Shown: piece after piece, positions 29,647 through 37,783 of the stretch | How positions within the stretch are numbered: the stretch's first letter is position 1 | Layout: each line of letters opens with the position of its first letter | Assembly (NCBI RefSeq): GCF_900111105.1 | Contig: NZ_FOGC01000011.1 | Span: forward strand, 62,001-126,000 | DNA: 64,000 nucleotides | Direction of reading: 5' to 3' | From: Rosenbergiella nectarea | GTDB lineage: Bacteria > Pseudomonadota > Gammaproteobacteria > Enterobacterales > Enterobacteriaceae | The notes under the pieces: generated by a model | The model's database searches: none | Told to the model about the DNA's origin: nothing | What the model saw: only the letters and a program-made list of their open reading frames with translations | Made by a program: the position numbers and the translations under genes

Positions 29647-30126
29647 CTAAGGTGCCTCAATAACAATCGCAACGCGTCTGTTCATCTCCCGACCTTGTGC
29701 CGTCTTGTTACTGGCGATAGGTTTGGACATACCGTAGCCCTTCACCGTGACATAACTAACCTTGTTGCCAGTGCTGTCCATCCATACCTGCGCGACACTT
29801 TTTGCACGTTGATAAGAAAGCTGTTGGTTGTAATCAGCCTTACCGTAGTTGTCAGTGTGGCCATTGATTGCCACGTGAGTAATACCGACTCGCTTTAAAT
29901 TATTGGCGATGACATTAATTTTATGGCGACTCTCTGCGGTGAGTGAATATTGCTCAATCCCAAACAGAATCTTATCGTCAAGCCCCAATTCCCAATGTGA
30001 ACCTAAATACTGAAATCCTTGCTGCTGCAACGTTCTTTTTTGTGCAGCATTAAAGGGGCCGTTAGTTTGGCATCCTGACAACAATAATGTCAGGACTACG
30101 GAAAAACCTACCAATATTAATCGCAT
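29647..30126 (-). CDS. yfiB: OmpA-family lipoprotein YfiB
   Basis: 159 residues. Lipobox LSGC and a C-terminal OmpA-like peptidoglycan-binding domain (AINGHTDNYGKADYNQQLSYQRAKSVAQ; MNRRVAIVIE). In Pseudomonas and E. coli YfiB binds YfiR at the outer membrane and thereby frees the cyclase YfiN. It is five bases after yfiN in a yfiR-yfiN-yfiB operon. Confidence 0.9.
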   Translation of the reverse strand: MRLILVGFSVVLTLLLSGCQTNGPFNAAQKRTLQQQGFQYLGSHWELGLDDKILFGIEQYSLTAESRHKINVIANNLKRVGITHVAINGHTDNYGKADYNQQLSYQRAKSVAQVWMDSTGNKVSYVTVKGYGMSKPIASNKTAQGREMNRRVAIVIEAP

Positions 30127-30131
30127 GAAAT

Positions 30132-31340
30132 TTACCTTTCCGTTTTCTTGTTCAAATACATATGAGAATCTGCTCTCAATAATATGTCACTCACTTCTTC
30201 ATCCTTATCCGCCATGGTAAAACCAATTGTTAATGAAAAGGGGATAGCGTGGTCAGAGGCTATCTCAATAGGCTCTTCAAATTTACTATGAATAACGGAT
30301 ATAAACTCTTCTACCTGATGTTGATTTTCTGTCTTAGAAAGAATCATCGCAAACTCATCCCCGCCCAGACGGGCCACACAATCCTCTTCTTTCACCATAG
30401 TTTTTAATCTATTACCGACTTCTTGTAACACTTTATCGCCTGCGGCATGACCCCACGTATCATTAATGTGCTTAAACTTATCCCCGTCCATAAATAAGAT
30501 GCAGAAAGTAGAATAAGGGCCATTTTCACTCAACATAAACTGCAACTGGTTGATGAAGGCCGCACGGTTATCGATCCCTGTTAACGAATCTTGGTAAGCT
30601 TTTATGGCTAATGTTTTATTTTCATGAACTAGATCATTATTAAGCCTTTCAATTTCACTGATAAGGCTATTTACATTATCAGAAAAATTCTGAAACTCCT
30701 TTAATGAATTGTCCGGTAACCGTTTTGTGAAATCCTTGGTATGAATGACATGATTTATTTTTGTTGTGATTTGGTTCATTGCGACCAAAATCTTTCTATA
30801 CATGATAGAACTTAATACAAACGAAAAGATAAAAATCAGCACCATTCCAATCGTCAAGATTAATACTGAGTAAAGTATGAAGTTAAATAGATAACTATCA
30901 TTCCCCACAATAAATAACCAACCCACCACTTGCTGATCATGAAATATTTCTACCTTCTTTTTATTGGGATAGAGCCAACTATGAAGATACTTCCAGAAGT
31001 AGGACGTCTGTTGGCTATGTTCCCAGCGAGCGATAACATGGCCATCTTTTGCATAAAGTACGGCTGAGTCAAACATTTGCTGCTGACCTAACGCATTAAA
31101 TTTACGATTGGCATTGTAGCTATCATCAAAGACGGTTGCTGCGATTAAACTACTACTTAAACTGGTTGATAGCAGTTCCATATTACGCTGTTCATAGTCT
31201 TTGATAAAATAGATTGCCGTAGAAAATAGTAATACCCAACAAGCAAAAAGATTGAGAAGTGAATTGAGTAAACTCACTTTTCTAATTTTCTTCCTTATCG
31301 AGCTTTTCGCTTTTTTTTTCAGACGGAGCATTTTACTCAT
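30132..31340 (-). CDS. dgcN: Membrane diguanylate cyclase YfiN/DgcN
   Basis: 402 residues. Two membrane helices (about 31-47 and 151-178) bracket a periplasmic sensor domain; a HAMP-like linker and a GGDEF domain follow, with GGDEF at 326-330. The usual product-inhibition RxxD before it reads KEED, so feedback by c-di-GMP may be altered. It makes c-di-GMP when released from YfiR. ATG 31340 overlaps the yfiR stop (ATGAGTAA); longer starts would intrude further into yfiR. Confidence 0.91.
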   Translation of the reverse strand: MSKMLRLKKKAKSSIRKKIRKVSLLNSLLNLFACWVLLFSTAIYFIKDYEQRNMELLSTSLSSSLIAATVFDDSYNANRKFNALGQQQMFDSAVLYAKDGHVIARWEHSQQTSYFWKYLHSWLYPNKKKVEIFHDQQVVGWLFIVGNDSYLFNFILYSVLILTIGMVLIFIFSFVLSSIMYRKILVAMNQITTKINHVIHTKDFTKRLPDNSLKEFQNFSDNVNSLISEIERLNNDLVHENKTLAIKAYQDSLTGIDNRAAFINQLQFMLSENGPYSTFCILFMDGDKFKHINDTWGHAAGDKVLQEVGNRLKTMVKEEDCVARLGGDEFAMILSKTENQHQVEEFISVIHSKFEEPIEIASDHAIPFSLTIGFTMADKDEEVSDILLRADSHMYLNKKTER

Positions 31341-31842
31341 CCCCATCTTTAGATAATAGTAGTACATCTGCGTTTACTCTGACCCCTGATCGAGTGAGTG
31401 AGTCTAAGTTAACCGAAAATTTAAAAATGTGTTGTCGCCTATTAATACAAAATGATGCACCTGCAACACAATCGGCATTATTTTCAGTAATGGTGAGAAT
31501 ATTTCTTCCAGAAAGAGAATGTATAATATAATCCTGTTCTTTGACCGATTCTCGGCCAAAATATATTGCATTACATCCAGCAGAAAGGAATTCAGCAGGA
31601 TCACTGATAGCAACCATTTTATAAATTTGGTTGCCCGCGGTCTTGGCCATATTAAAATAGTTTGCCTGCTGCGACACACAAAGCAATGGCTGCCCTTCTA
31701 AATTAGGCCAATAAGAAAAACTCAATATACCTTCAACTATTTTGTTGGTAGAGACTTGAGTTTCTCCATCGCCCGTCATCGATAAAGCATAGTGGGATAG
31801 AAAAATATAGATTAAAATCAAAGACCTACTAATAAGTTTCAC
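31333..31842 (-). CDS. yfiR: Periplasmic inhibitor YfiR (DUF4154)
   Basis: 169 residues with a signal peptide. YfiR binds the periplasmic part of YfiN and keeps it inactive until reducing or envelope stress, or YfiB, removes it. Four cysteines are visible, including a pair in ADCVAGASFC as in redox-sensitive YfiR, and the family C-terminal motif IFKFSVNLDSLTRSGVRVNADVL. First gene of the operon. Confidence 0.88.
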   Translation of the reverse strand: MKLISRSLILIYIFLSHYALSMTGDGETQVSTNKIVEGILSFSYWPNLEGQPLLCVSQQANYFNMAKTAGNQIYKMVAISDPAEFLSAGCNAIYFGRESVKEQDYIIHSLSGRNILTITENNADCVAGASFCINRRQHIFKFSVNLDSLTRSGVRVNADVLLLSKDGDE

Positions 31843-31973
31843 TATCCCCTCTCTTAATAAGCCATTAAAATAACATAAAGTATTTTATCATTTAACTTGT
31901 ACCAGTGCTATCTCTTGAGAGATTGACTCATTCTCACTATCCTGCTCACCATAATGAGGATGCCCTACCATAC

Positions 31974-32412
31974 TCATCTAAACGCGACTTTCGTCACGGT
32001 TCCGCTGAGAGTATTATTATTTCGCTCTCCGTTGCCCCCCGCTGGAGAATGGAAAACTTTTATTACTCTATGGCCTTCCAATTTCTCTAATTCATCACCG
32101 GTAATATCAAAACTTTTCGCCAACCCTTCCTGATTTAGACTTTTTTTCCTTTTTCTTCTCTCTCGGCTAAAAAACAATTAATTGTATTTCGCCCACAAGA
32201 TAAAGAGAAAAACATATATGAGTGCAAATAAAAAAATAATTAAGTAGTGTTGTCGCAGGTGAGACGCCTGAACGATATTGCTCAGAAAACAATAGCTGAT
32301 ATTCATGGAGAATAAGATAGAGAAATCCTCCCCACGCTATAATCGTCAGTAAACTGTCGACTATTCTTATCGAGAGACGAGGCTCAGTAATAAGGATCGG
32401 TTGCGAATTCAT
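31974..32412 (-). pseudogene. pgaD: pgaD, frameshifted (PNAG biosynthesis protein PgaD)
   Basis: ATG 32412 with GAGGACAC upstream starts a peptide with two hydrophobic segments (SIRIVDSLLTIIAWGGFLYL and LNYFFICTHICFSLYLV), as PgaD. The frame stops at 32166-ish in GTTTTTTAG; the cytoplasmic tail (SRERRKRKK... DITGDELEKLEGHRVIKVFHSP) continues in another frame to 31974. One extra base in the A6 run at 32169-32174 explains the shift. PgaD supports the synthase PgaC in making poly-N-acetylglucosamine; pgaC is absent here. Confidence 0.8.
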
Positions 32413-32425
32413 TTTAGTGTCCTCT

Positions 32426-33507
32426 CTATTCCACGACACGCCAATGATCATCGAAGTCGTGCCAGCCAGCGAGCTGAAAACCGGTATGCTCCGCCCCTGA
32501 AAATTGTTGATGGTTAACCTCCATTTCAGCCTGATAGTCTCGTCCCCGCCATTCAATACCCACCGAGCCGGTAGAGGCGTGTTTTTTACCCTCCTCAAAA
32601 TGGCTCTGTTCGAATTGATAGCCACTAAAAAGTCGGTAATGAGTGGCGATCGGCGGTGTATAGAGACGACTTGTGGTCGTAACATCTCGGCTGCCCGTTA
32701 CCGGACTATCGGAGTGCAGACCGTGACTCACCCCGACTTGAAGCTCCCAACTATGCTGTATTCGGCGAAAAGCGTCTAACTCTTGGATAGCGGGAGAGCT
32801 AGCCGAACGCGCGATAAGATCATCGGTTAATAGATCCATTTGTCGCCACTCTTGCAGGTTACCCGCCGTATAAGCTTGCTCCGTTTCCAGCGGAATATTA
32901 TCGGGCATCAGGCCTTCGGCACGCTTAAGGACTTTCTCAGCATGACGAGCCGCCCCCGTGCAGAGAGAACTCTTGCGTATTGAATGGCAAGACCTTGATT
33001 ACCCGGTGCAGTGGTGGCTAATCACTGGCTCAACTGCTGCGCGTCGATAAGATTCTGGGTATCGACGAGATAATCAGTTTTCAAAACCTGCAAGTTTAGC
33101 CAACTATCGTTAGGTTGTTGGAGAGGAAGCCCCCAGACAGCGGTTTTCCAAGGGGTATGCGCTGCGCTAAGTGCTCTCCTGCCTGGTGGTACTGATCACT
33201 CTCAAGTAATGCATAAAATTCGGTCGAGAAGCGATCATCATCTTGCTGCACAGGAGGGATTGGTATCGACGCTAACACCGTCAATGCTTGGCGTGGCTGT
33301 TTACGTGCCAACAAGGCGGTGGCGATCCAAGGTTTGGTGTAATCGGGTAACGGCCGATTTGCTTCTTGCAGCCGATGATATTCGTCAATGACTTGATCGT
33401 AATCTTCCCGCGCAACCAACGCCCTTAGGCGATCATAACGCAGACGCTGTAAATTTCGAGGATGACCTTCAAGATTTAAAAAGTGGGTATATAAGTAATC
33501 TGGCGGC
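32426..33507 (-). pseudogene. pgaA: pgaA remnant (PNAG outer-membrane export porin, middle part)
   Basis: Fragments in several frames form a TPR-to-barrel stretch of PgaA: HFLNLEGHPRNLQRLRYDRL, EDYDQVIDEYHRLQEANRPLPDYTKPW, WGLPLQQPNDSWLNLQ, NQGLAIQYARVLSARGRL, LQEWRQMDLLTDDLIAR and SPVTGSRDVTTTSRLYTPP. At least two frameshifts (near 33150 and 32950) and one in-frame TGA separate them. The 5' end is cut by phage-like DNA near 33507 and the 3' end stops in FDDHWRVVE just 13 bp before pgaD, so the barrel, pgaB and pgaC are deleted. Confidence 0.8.
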
Positions 33508-33896
33508 TAATGATGTTGACCCACAAATTGATATTCCTATTCACCGTTTATATGCCGCCCCGCCAGTGCCGGAGATTAGTGACCTTGAAAATGATGTAAA
33601 AAATATCATTCAATTGCTATCAGACCGTGAATGGTCTGAGGTTGGCGCTGAAGGAGCTTCGCAAGCTGCGCGATGCGGATTCAATACCAGAAAGTTATGC
33701 ACTGGTACCGATTGAGCCGACAGAGGACATGATTATTGCCGGGTTCGAATCCAAGCCATCGTCATTTAACTCAAGCCTCGAAGAAGTTGAAAAGTACGAA
33801 GCAATGAGTGGATGTGACCAGGCTGCTTATCGTACGAAGTTATGCTAGCAGGCGATGATTGATGTGGCATCGAAAGCAAAACCGGTAGGTGATTAA
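33508..33896 (+). pseudogene. Phage-type small protein, broken
   Basis: A first piece (contains IPIHRLYAAPPVPEISDLEND, a composition typical of enterobacterial phage orphan proteins) is followed in another frame from 33627 by a peptide with ALVPIEPTEDMIIAGFES and YEAMSGCDQAAYRTKLC. An in-frame TAG at 33846-33848 cuts it; the frame then continues QAMIDVASKAKPVGD to TAA 33894-33896. The function of this phage family is unknown. Confidence 0.55.
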
Positions 33897-34057
33897 TGAT
33901 AGCAGTTGCCGGATATTTAGTTCTCGAGATAATCGGAAATAACCCCAAGCCCCTCACCGAAACAATCTTCCCCACCCAATCACAATGCGAGCATCAGATA
34001 GAGGCTATGAAAGATATTCAGCCTAAGTATGAGCTTGTGTGTGTGGAGAAGTGGTAA
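33896..34057 (+). CDS. Small phage-type protein, 53 residues
   Basis: Starts at an ATG overlapping the previous stop (TAATG), which supports it as a real coupled gene. The peptide has a hydrophobic N-terminus (MIAVAGYLVLEIIG) and ends with ELVCVEKW, with QCEHQIEAMKDIQPKYELVCVE resembling short secreted or membrane-associated prophage proteins. Function unknown. Confidence 0.5.
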   Translation: MIAVAGYLVLEIIGNNPKPLTETIFPTQSQCEHQIEAMKDIQPKYELVCVEKW

Positions 34058-34188
34058 GGAAGGTGTAATTAATCCTAATCATTACCATATTAAAACTTAC
34101 ATGTACTCAAACTGTCAAACAATAGCTATTATCATCAACTTAAGTAGGCTCATGTAGCCTATCATTATTTACAATAAGGTAAGATTTT

Positions 34189-34416
34189 ATGTTAGACGAG
34201 GCATTTTTCCATTCAGCACTAGGTGCTTGTGTAATCCAAATATCAAGCTTAGGTGAAGATGTGTCTTTCAGAAAAATAAGGGAATTATGGGGGGCAAGCG
34301 AATTTTTGAGTAATTCAGAGCGCGAATTCCTACTCCTCGAATTGACCAAGCTAGAGGCTAAAGCCTTTGAAAGCAACTATAATATTTTGACATTTAAAAA
34401 ACCATTTGTTAAATAA
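34189..34416 (+). CDS. Small protein, possibly YmgB/AriR-like
   Basis: 75 residues with AAGGT upstream of the ATG. Mostly helical; the stretch ALGACVIQISSLGEDVSFRKI has the spacing of the YmgB/AriR/YcgZ family, whose E. coli members bind or stimulate RcsB and are controlled by BluR. The similarity is weaker than for the next gene, so this is a tentative assignment. Lies inside the element remnant. Confidence 0.4.
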   Translation: MLDEAFFHSALGACVIQISSLGEDVSFRKIRELWGASEFLSNSEREFLLLELTKLEAKAFESNYNILTFKKPFVK

Positions 34417-34494
34417 TTGTATTTAGTTGAAGATGATATTAGGATAGTTCTTTGCTAAATTTGAGACTCATGGTGATTTATAATAGGTTTTATA

Positions 34495-34677
34495 ATGGAA
34501 ATTAGATTACTAAAATCAGTTATTGGAAAAGCTACTCTTCAACTCCTAATTCATAAAGAGTCAGTCTCTAAGGAAGATATTTTATTTTACATATCAAGTA
34601 ATCGCTTGAATCTTGGCGTTGATATTAAGCAAATAAAAAATATAAAAGCCATTCTTAATCGCAATCTCATAAATTGA
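34495..34677 (+). CDS. YmgB/AriR-like small protein
   Basis: 60 residues. The core IGKATLQLLIHKESVSKEDILFYIS aligns with the relic at 37511-37719 (IGLATVELLSDASSISKNDILHFLS) and with the pattern of E. coli AriR (LG-A---L--SG-NV-NK-IIL-LI ... IRKTLEIV). Family members are dimeric helical regulators of Rcs signalling and biofilm. No strong ribosome site, only AGGTTTT upstream. A+T-rich like the rest of the element. Confidence 0.5.
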   Translation: MEIRLLKSVIGKATLQLLIHKESVSKEDILFYISSNRLNLGVDIKQIKNIKAILNRNLIN

Positions 34678-34728
34678 ATGTGAATACAGGGTATCTAATG
34701 AGTTTTGTATTACCCCAAGGGAACGACA

Positions 34729-34941
34729 ATGTGCGCAGATATAGCAGACCAAGCTGACGCAGAAGCGGAACAGCACTTGAACGCAGCCCTTGCGAAAAGA
34801 GTTAGACCGGAGCCGGCATCTACAACTTGTTTAAACGGAGACTGCGGCGAACCATCGGTACCAAGCAAAAGTTATTGCTGTTGTGAATGCCGTGAAGATG
34901 CAGAGAAGATTGCCCGCGCTAAAGTTTTTAACCGTCACTAA
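34729..34941 (+). CDS. TraR/DksA-type zinc-finger protein
   Basis: 70 residues from ATG 34729 (AAGGGAACG upstream). The N-terminus MCADIADQADAEAEQHLNAAL and four to six cysteines (CLNGDC ... YCCCEC) form the C4 zinc finger of phage TraR-like proteins, which bind RNA polymerase in the DksA site. A usual early gene of P2/P4-like elements; its role in this remnant is unknown. Confidence 0.7.
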   Translation: MCADIADQADAEAEQHLNAALAKRVRPEPASTTCLNGDCGEPSVPSKSYCCCECREDAEKIARAKVFNRH

Positions 34942-35026
34942 TCCCCACACTTAAATCAAACAACCCTATTCCCGCACCGATAATCGGCGGCATCGTCATG
35001 TCTGCGGGAAGGTAAAGGAGAATGCT

Positions 35027-35224
35027 ATGAATATTAAATCAGGGGCTTTGGTAACGATGAATTTTATCGAGGCGAATACCGGCTATAAAAAAACATACAT
35101 CTATGAGCAAATATCTAAAGGAAATCTCGCCCCCGCGATGAAGCGAGGACGGAAAAGCCTGTGACGCGTAGAAGACGTTCAACCGTTCCAGCGTTTTTTG
35201 TTAGAAACGGCATCACACCATTAA
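35027..35224 (+). pseudogene. AlpA-family excisionase/regulator with premature stop
   Basis: ATG 35027 has AAAGGAG six bases upstream. The helix-turn-helix EANTGYKKTYIYEQISKGNLAP is AlpA-like; AlpA proteins activate int and act as excisionases in P4-type elements. The frame meets TGA at 35162-35164 after RGRKSL, then continues RVEDVQPFQRF to TAA 35222-35224. The family usually has Trp where the TGA stands, so a TGG to TGA change fits. It is convergent with the integrase, overlapping by four bases. Confidence 0.65.
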
Positions 35225-36379
35225 GCTTTACAGCAGTTATCAATCCAATCAGCCCACCATTGCATCATTTCCCTTCTCTTCTCACTGTACTGCGCATGGT
35301 TATAAATGCCACGGATGGCATTACCATCGGAGTGAGCAAGCTGCTTTTCTATTACCTCGGTAGGCCACCCGTTATCATGCAGTTTTGTACTGAACTGATG
35401 ACGGAATCCGTGTCCTGACGCTATCCCCTCGTAACCTATCCTTTTTATCACCTGAAGCACCGCACCTTCACTTATCGGCTTTGAGCTATCGTTTCTACCG
35501 GGAAAAACTAGACCTGTGCTCTCGGTAATTGGCTGCAAGTTTTTTAAGTAGCTGATAAACTTGTTCGCTCATCGGGACAAAGTGAACCTTCCTGCCTTTC
35601 ATGAATTCGGCATCTATGGTTATCATGCGGTTTTCGAAATCGACATTACTCCAACGCATCGAGCGCATTTCTAGAGTACGCATTGCAGTATATTGAAGCA
35701 GTCTTGTAGCGCTTATGGTAATCTGGCTGCCTGTGCGACTAGATAGCGCTCGGTTAAATCCCGGTATTTGGTCAGCGGTCAGATAGGGATAGTTCTTCTT
35801 TCGATACCCATGCATTGCATCCGCCAAGTCAGGTGAAGGGTTGTATTTTGCCCTGCCAGCTACGATCGCGAATTTGAATACCTCACCACATCGACGCCTA
35901 GCTTTATTTGCTCTTTCATGAGCGCCCCGGCTCTCAAATCTGCGAATAACCGAAAGAATATCCATTGGCTCAATAAGATTGATATCCTTACTCCCTATCA
36001 TTGGCAGAATGTCATTGCGAAACATTCCAAATAGCTCGGTGGAATATCTTTCCGACCAGACCTGATTTTTATTCTGGTACCACTCATCGAAAATTGAGGA
36101 GAAGGAATTATCCATTTTGCTAAGCCTTTTCTCCTGCATAGGGTCATCACCTGCAGAGAGGTCTTTTTTGGCATCGAAAGCTTTTACCCTAGCATCTTGC
36201 AGAGTAACGAAGGGATATTTACCCAACGTCATCACCTTCTCTTTACCCGCGACTCTATAGCGCAGTTGCCATACCTTCTTTCCTGAAGCGGGTATGTATA
36301 GATAAAGTCCATCGGAATCTAGCAGTCGATACGGCTTATCTTTTGGCTTGGCTGCTTCTATCTGTTTGACCGTCAGCAT
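35221..36379 (-). pseudogene. P4-type tyrosine integrase, frameshifted
   Basis: Reads as a family-length integrase (about 385 residues) if one base is removed from the T6 run at 35540-35545. The N-terminal DUF4102 arm-binding domain (LDSDGLYLYIPASGKKVWQLRYR, LGKYPFVTLQDAR), the Arg box (TAMRTLEMRSMRW), HGFR (SGHGFRHQFST) and the probable nucleophile tyrosine in YNHAQYSEKRREMM are all present across the two frames. It lies 110 bp from the tRNA-Arg 3' end, the usual position for int at its own attachment site. Confidence 0.85.
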
Positions 36380-36438
36380 GGGTCAAAAGTCTCGGCTGAT
36401 TTATTTTACCCAACTTTTACCCAAAATAGAGTGCGGCT

Positions 36439-36478
36439 GTCAACGGAACTTGGCGGAGGTCAACGGAGGTTGGCGGAA
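36439..36478. repeat. Two tandem 20-bp repeats between int and tRNA
   Basis: GTCAACGGAACTTGGCGGAG followed directly by GTCAACGGAGGTTGGCGGAA: 17 of 20 positions match. The place, between the integrase start and the tRNA, fits arm-type integrase binding sites. Confidence 0.7.
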
Positions 36479-36488
36479 GCGTGAGAAG

Positions 36489-36560
36489 TGTCCCCTGCAG
36501 GAATCGAACCTGCAACTAGCCCTTAGGAGGGGCTCGTTATATCCATTTAACTAAGGAGAC
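36489..36560 (-). tRNA. argW: tRNA-Arg (anticodon CCU)
   Basis: 72 bases from GTCTCCTTAG to AGGGGACA, folding as a cloverleaf with acceptor pairs GTCTCCT/AGGGGAC (one T-G pair), a T-arm GCAGGTTCGATTCCTGC and anticodon loop CTCCTAA. Very close to E. coli argW. The 3' CCA is not encoded: the sequence after the discriminator A reads CTT, unlike enterobacterial tRNA genes. The neighbouring integrase suggests the element replaced the end. Reads rare AGG codons. Confidence 0.93.
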
Positions 36561-37147
36561 CTTGCGCGTTAGTGTTTCACTTCGTTTCGAAGCGTTCCGA
36601 TGATACCGCGTTTACAGCTATTCTTTCAATCGTTGACAGTACCATTTTGACCGCTAGCTGTGGTTAGGATAAGAAATCGCTTTGATTTGTATATTTTCTA
36701 ACCACAAAAACAGAGTGTTGATATAAAACCCTGATAAAATGTATTCCTCCGCCAGCTCCGCAGCTCTGCTTGCTAAACCATCGACTAAGAGGAATTTCAT
36801 GATAAATTATCGGGTTGTTGGGTATTCAATAAACTGGGATTAGCAATCACTTAGAAACTCTCCCTACCTATGATAGGTATAGTGAGGACAGCGAGAATAT
36901 CAAATTAGCGGTGATAAAATTCAACCACTCCTACCTAGACTAAGTACTCTACCCCGACAGAATAAAATAGCGAAAAATTAAGAATGATTACCTAGTGGTT
37001 AATAAATTGAAGACAATCATTTATTAAATCACTCTCTGGAATACCGAACGAATTGAATAACTGACTTCATTCCCGCAAAAGAGACCGGGGACTAAAATTT
37101 ACTCTTGACCGCAACTTTTTTTAATTCGGTAGGAAAAAGAGAAAGAC
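36561..37147. other. 587 bp without a gene
   Basis: A+T-rich. Contains the tRNA promoter, a perfect 9-bp inverted repeat (TGTGGTTAG at 36659-36667, CTAACCACA at 36698-36706) with 30-base spacing, and a compact palindrome TACCTAT-G-ATAGGTA at 36865-36879. No coding frame is convincing. Confidence 0.55.
36600..36629 (-). promoter_or_regulatory. Likely promoter of tRNA-Arg
   Basis: Minus-strand -35 TTGAAA (36629-36624) and -10 TATCAT (36605-36600) with 18-bp spacing, about 40 bp before the tRNA, followed by a GC-containing discriminator as in stable-RNA promoters. Confidence 0.45.
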
Positions 37148-37273
37148 TCACTGTCGTCGACAGCGCTCTGAACATTTTTTTACCTCACCCCAGCATTTTT
37201 CCCATTTTTTTCGCCATGTAAACGGCCGACCGCAGACGATACAGATCTTTGTTGGACGTTCGCTTTTTTTCAT
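37148..37273 (-). CDS. DUF2256 mini-protein
   Basis: 41 residues, ATG 37273 with AGAGG upstream. The peptide has the hallmark [18 protein letters not shown] and a second cysteine pair in CSERCR, giving a compact zinc-knuckle-like protein. DUF2256 proteins are widespread and of unknown function; they are often found next to photolyase or cryptochrome-type genes in other bacteria. Easily missed because of its size. Confidence 0.8.
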   Translation of the reverse strand: MKKSERPTKICIVCGRPFTWRKKWEKCWGEVKKCSERCRRQ

Positions 37274-37510
37274 AAATAGACCTCTGTCAGAGTGAGTTTC
37301 CTTTTATTCTAGTGACTTAAATAATCGTTTTTTTTGCACAAATGGAAAAGTGTAGGCAGTACCAAGCTGTAATTGGTTCAATACTTTACAACGGGCCTAA
37401 TAACATAGCGGTATAACGAAAACTGTTTACGATAACTGCTCATTATGTAATAGTTATTCTCTACGAAATATAACCAACATTGATAACTTGACTTATTGAA
37501 GGGTTATTCT

Positions 37511-37719
37511 ATGCGCAGCAAAATAGAATCAATGCACTCATTGGATTAGCCACCGTTGAATTACTTAGCGATGCTAGCAGTATATCTAAAAATGATATTC
37601 TACATTTCCTCTCGCAACAACGTGATGCGGCCCGTATAAGCCACCACGACTTTTATACAATCCGAAATACGCTCGAACTGATTGATAAACAGTGGTCTAT
37701 ACTGAACCAGATGTATTAA
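37511..37719 (+). pseudogene. YmgB/AriR-like small protein, frameshifted
   Basis: ATG 37511 has GAAGGG upstream, but that frame stops after 12 codons. Adding one A to the A4 run at 37520-37523 opens a 69-residue frame with NALIGLATVELLSDASSISKN, HDFYTIRNTLELIDKQ and an end at TAA 37717-37719. It resembles E. coli AriR (IRKTLEIV motif) and is a paralogue of the gene at 34495. It lies on the chromosome side of the tRNA. Confidence 0.6.
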
Positions 37720-37783
37720 CCTCTGCATAGAATGTTTTTAATGAGCCATTTATTTTTGGCACAGATAAATGGCGACATGACTG

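Larger units (their letters stand above)
33508..36480. mobile_element. Remnant integrative element / satellite prophage at tRNA-Arg
   Basis: A 3-kb stretch between the pgaA stump and the tRNA-Arg(CCU). It holds a frameshifted P4-type integrase adjacent to the tRNA 3' end, an AlpA-like regulator with a premature stop, a TraR/DksA-type zinc finger, two small phage-type genes and two small YmgB-like genes. No structural phage genes remain. I find no second copy of the tRNA 3' end at the far boundary, so the outer attachment site seems lost. Confidence 0.75.

Noticed and set aside
35495-35545. Programmed frameshift in the integrase
   Set aside because: An A6/T6 run is present but integrases of this family are not frameshifted, and neighbouring genes are also broken; simple decay is more likely.
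36439-36478. CRISPR-like repeats
   Set aside because: Only two directly adjacent units without spacers; better explained as integrase arm sites.
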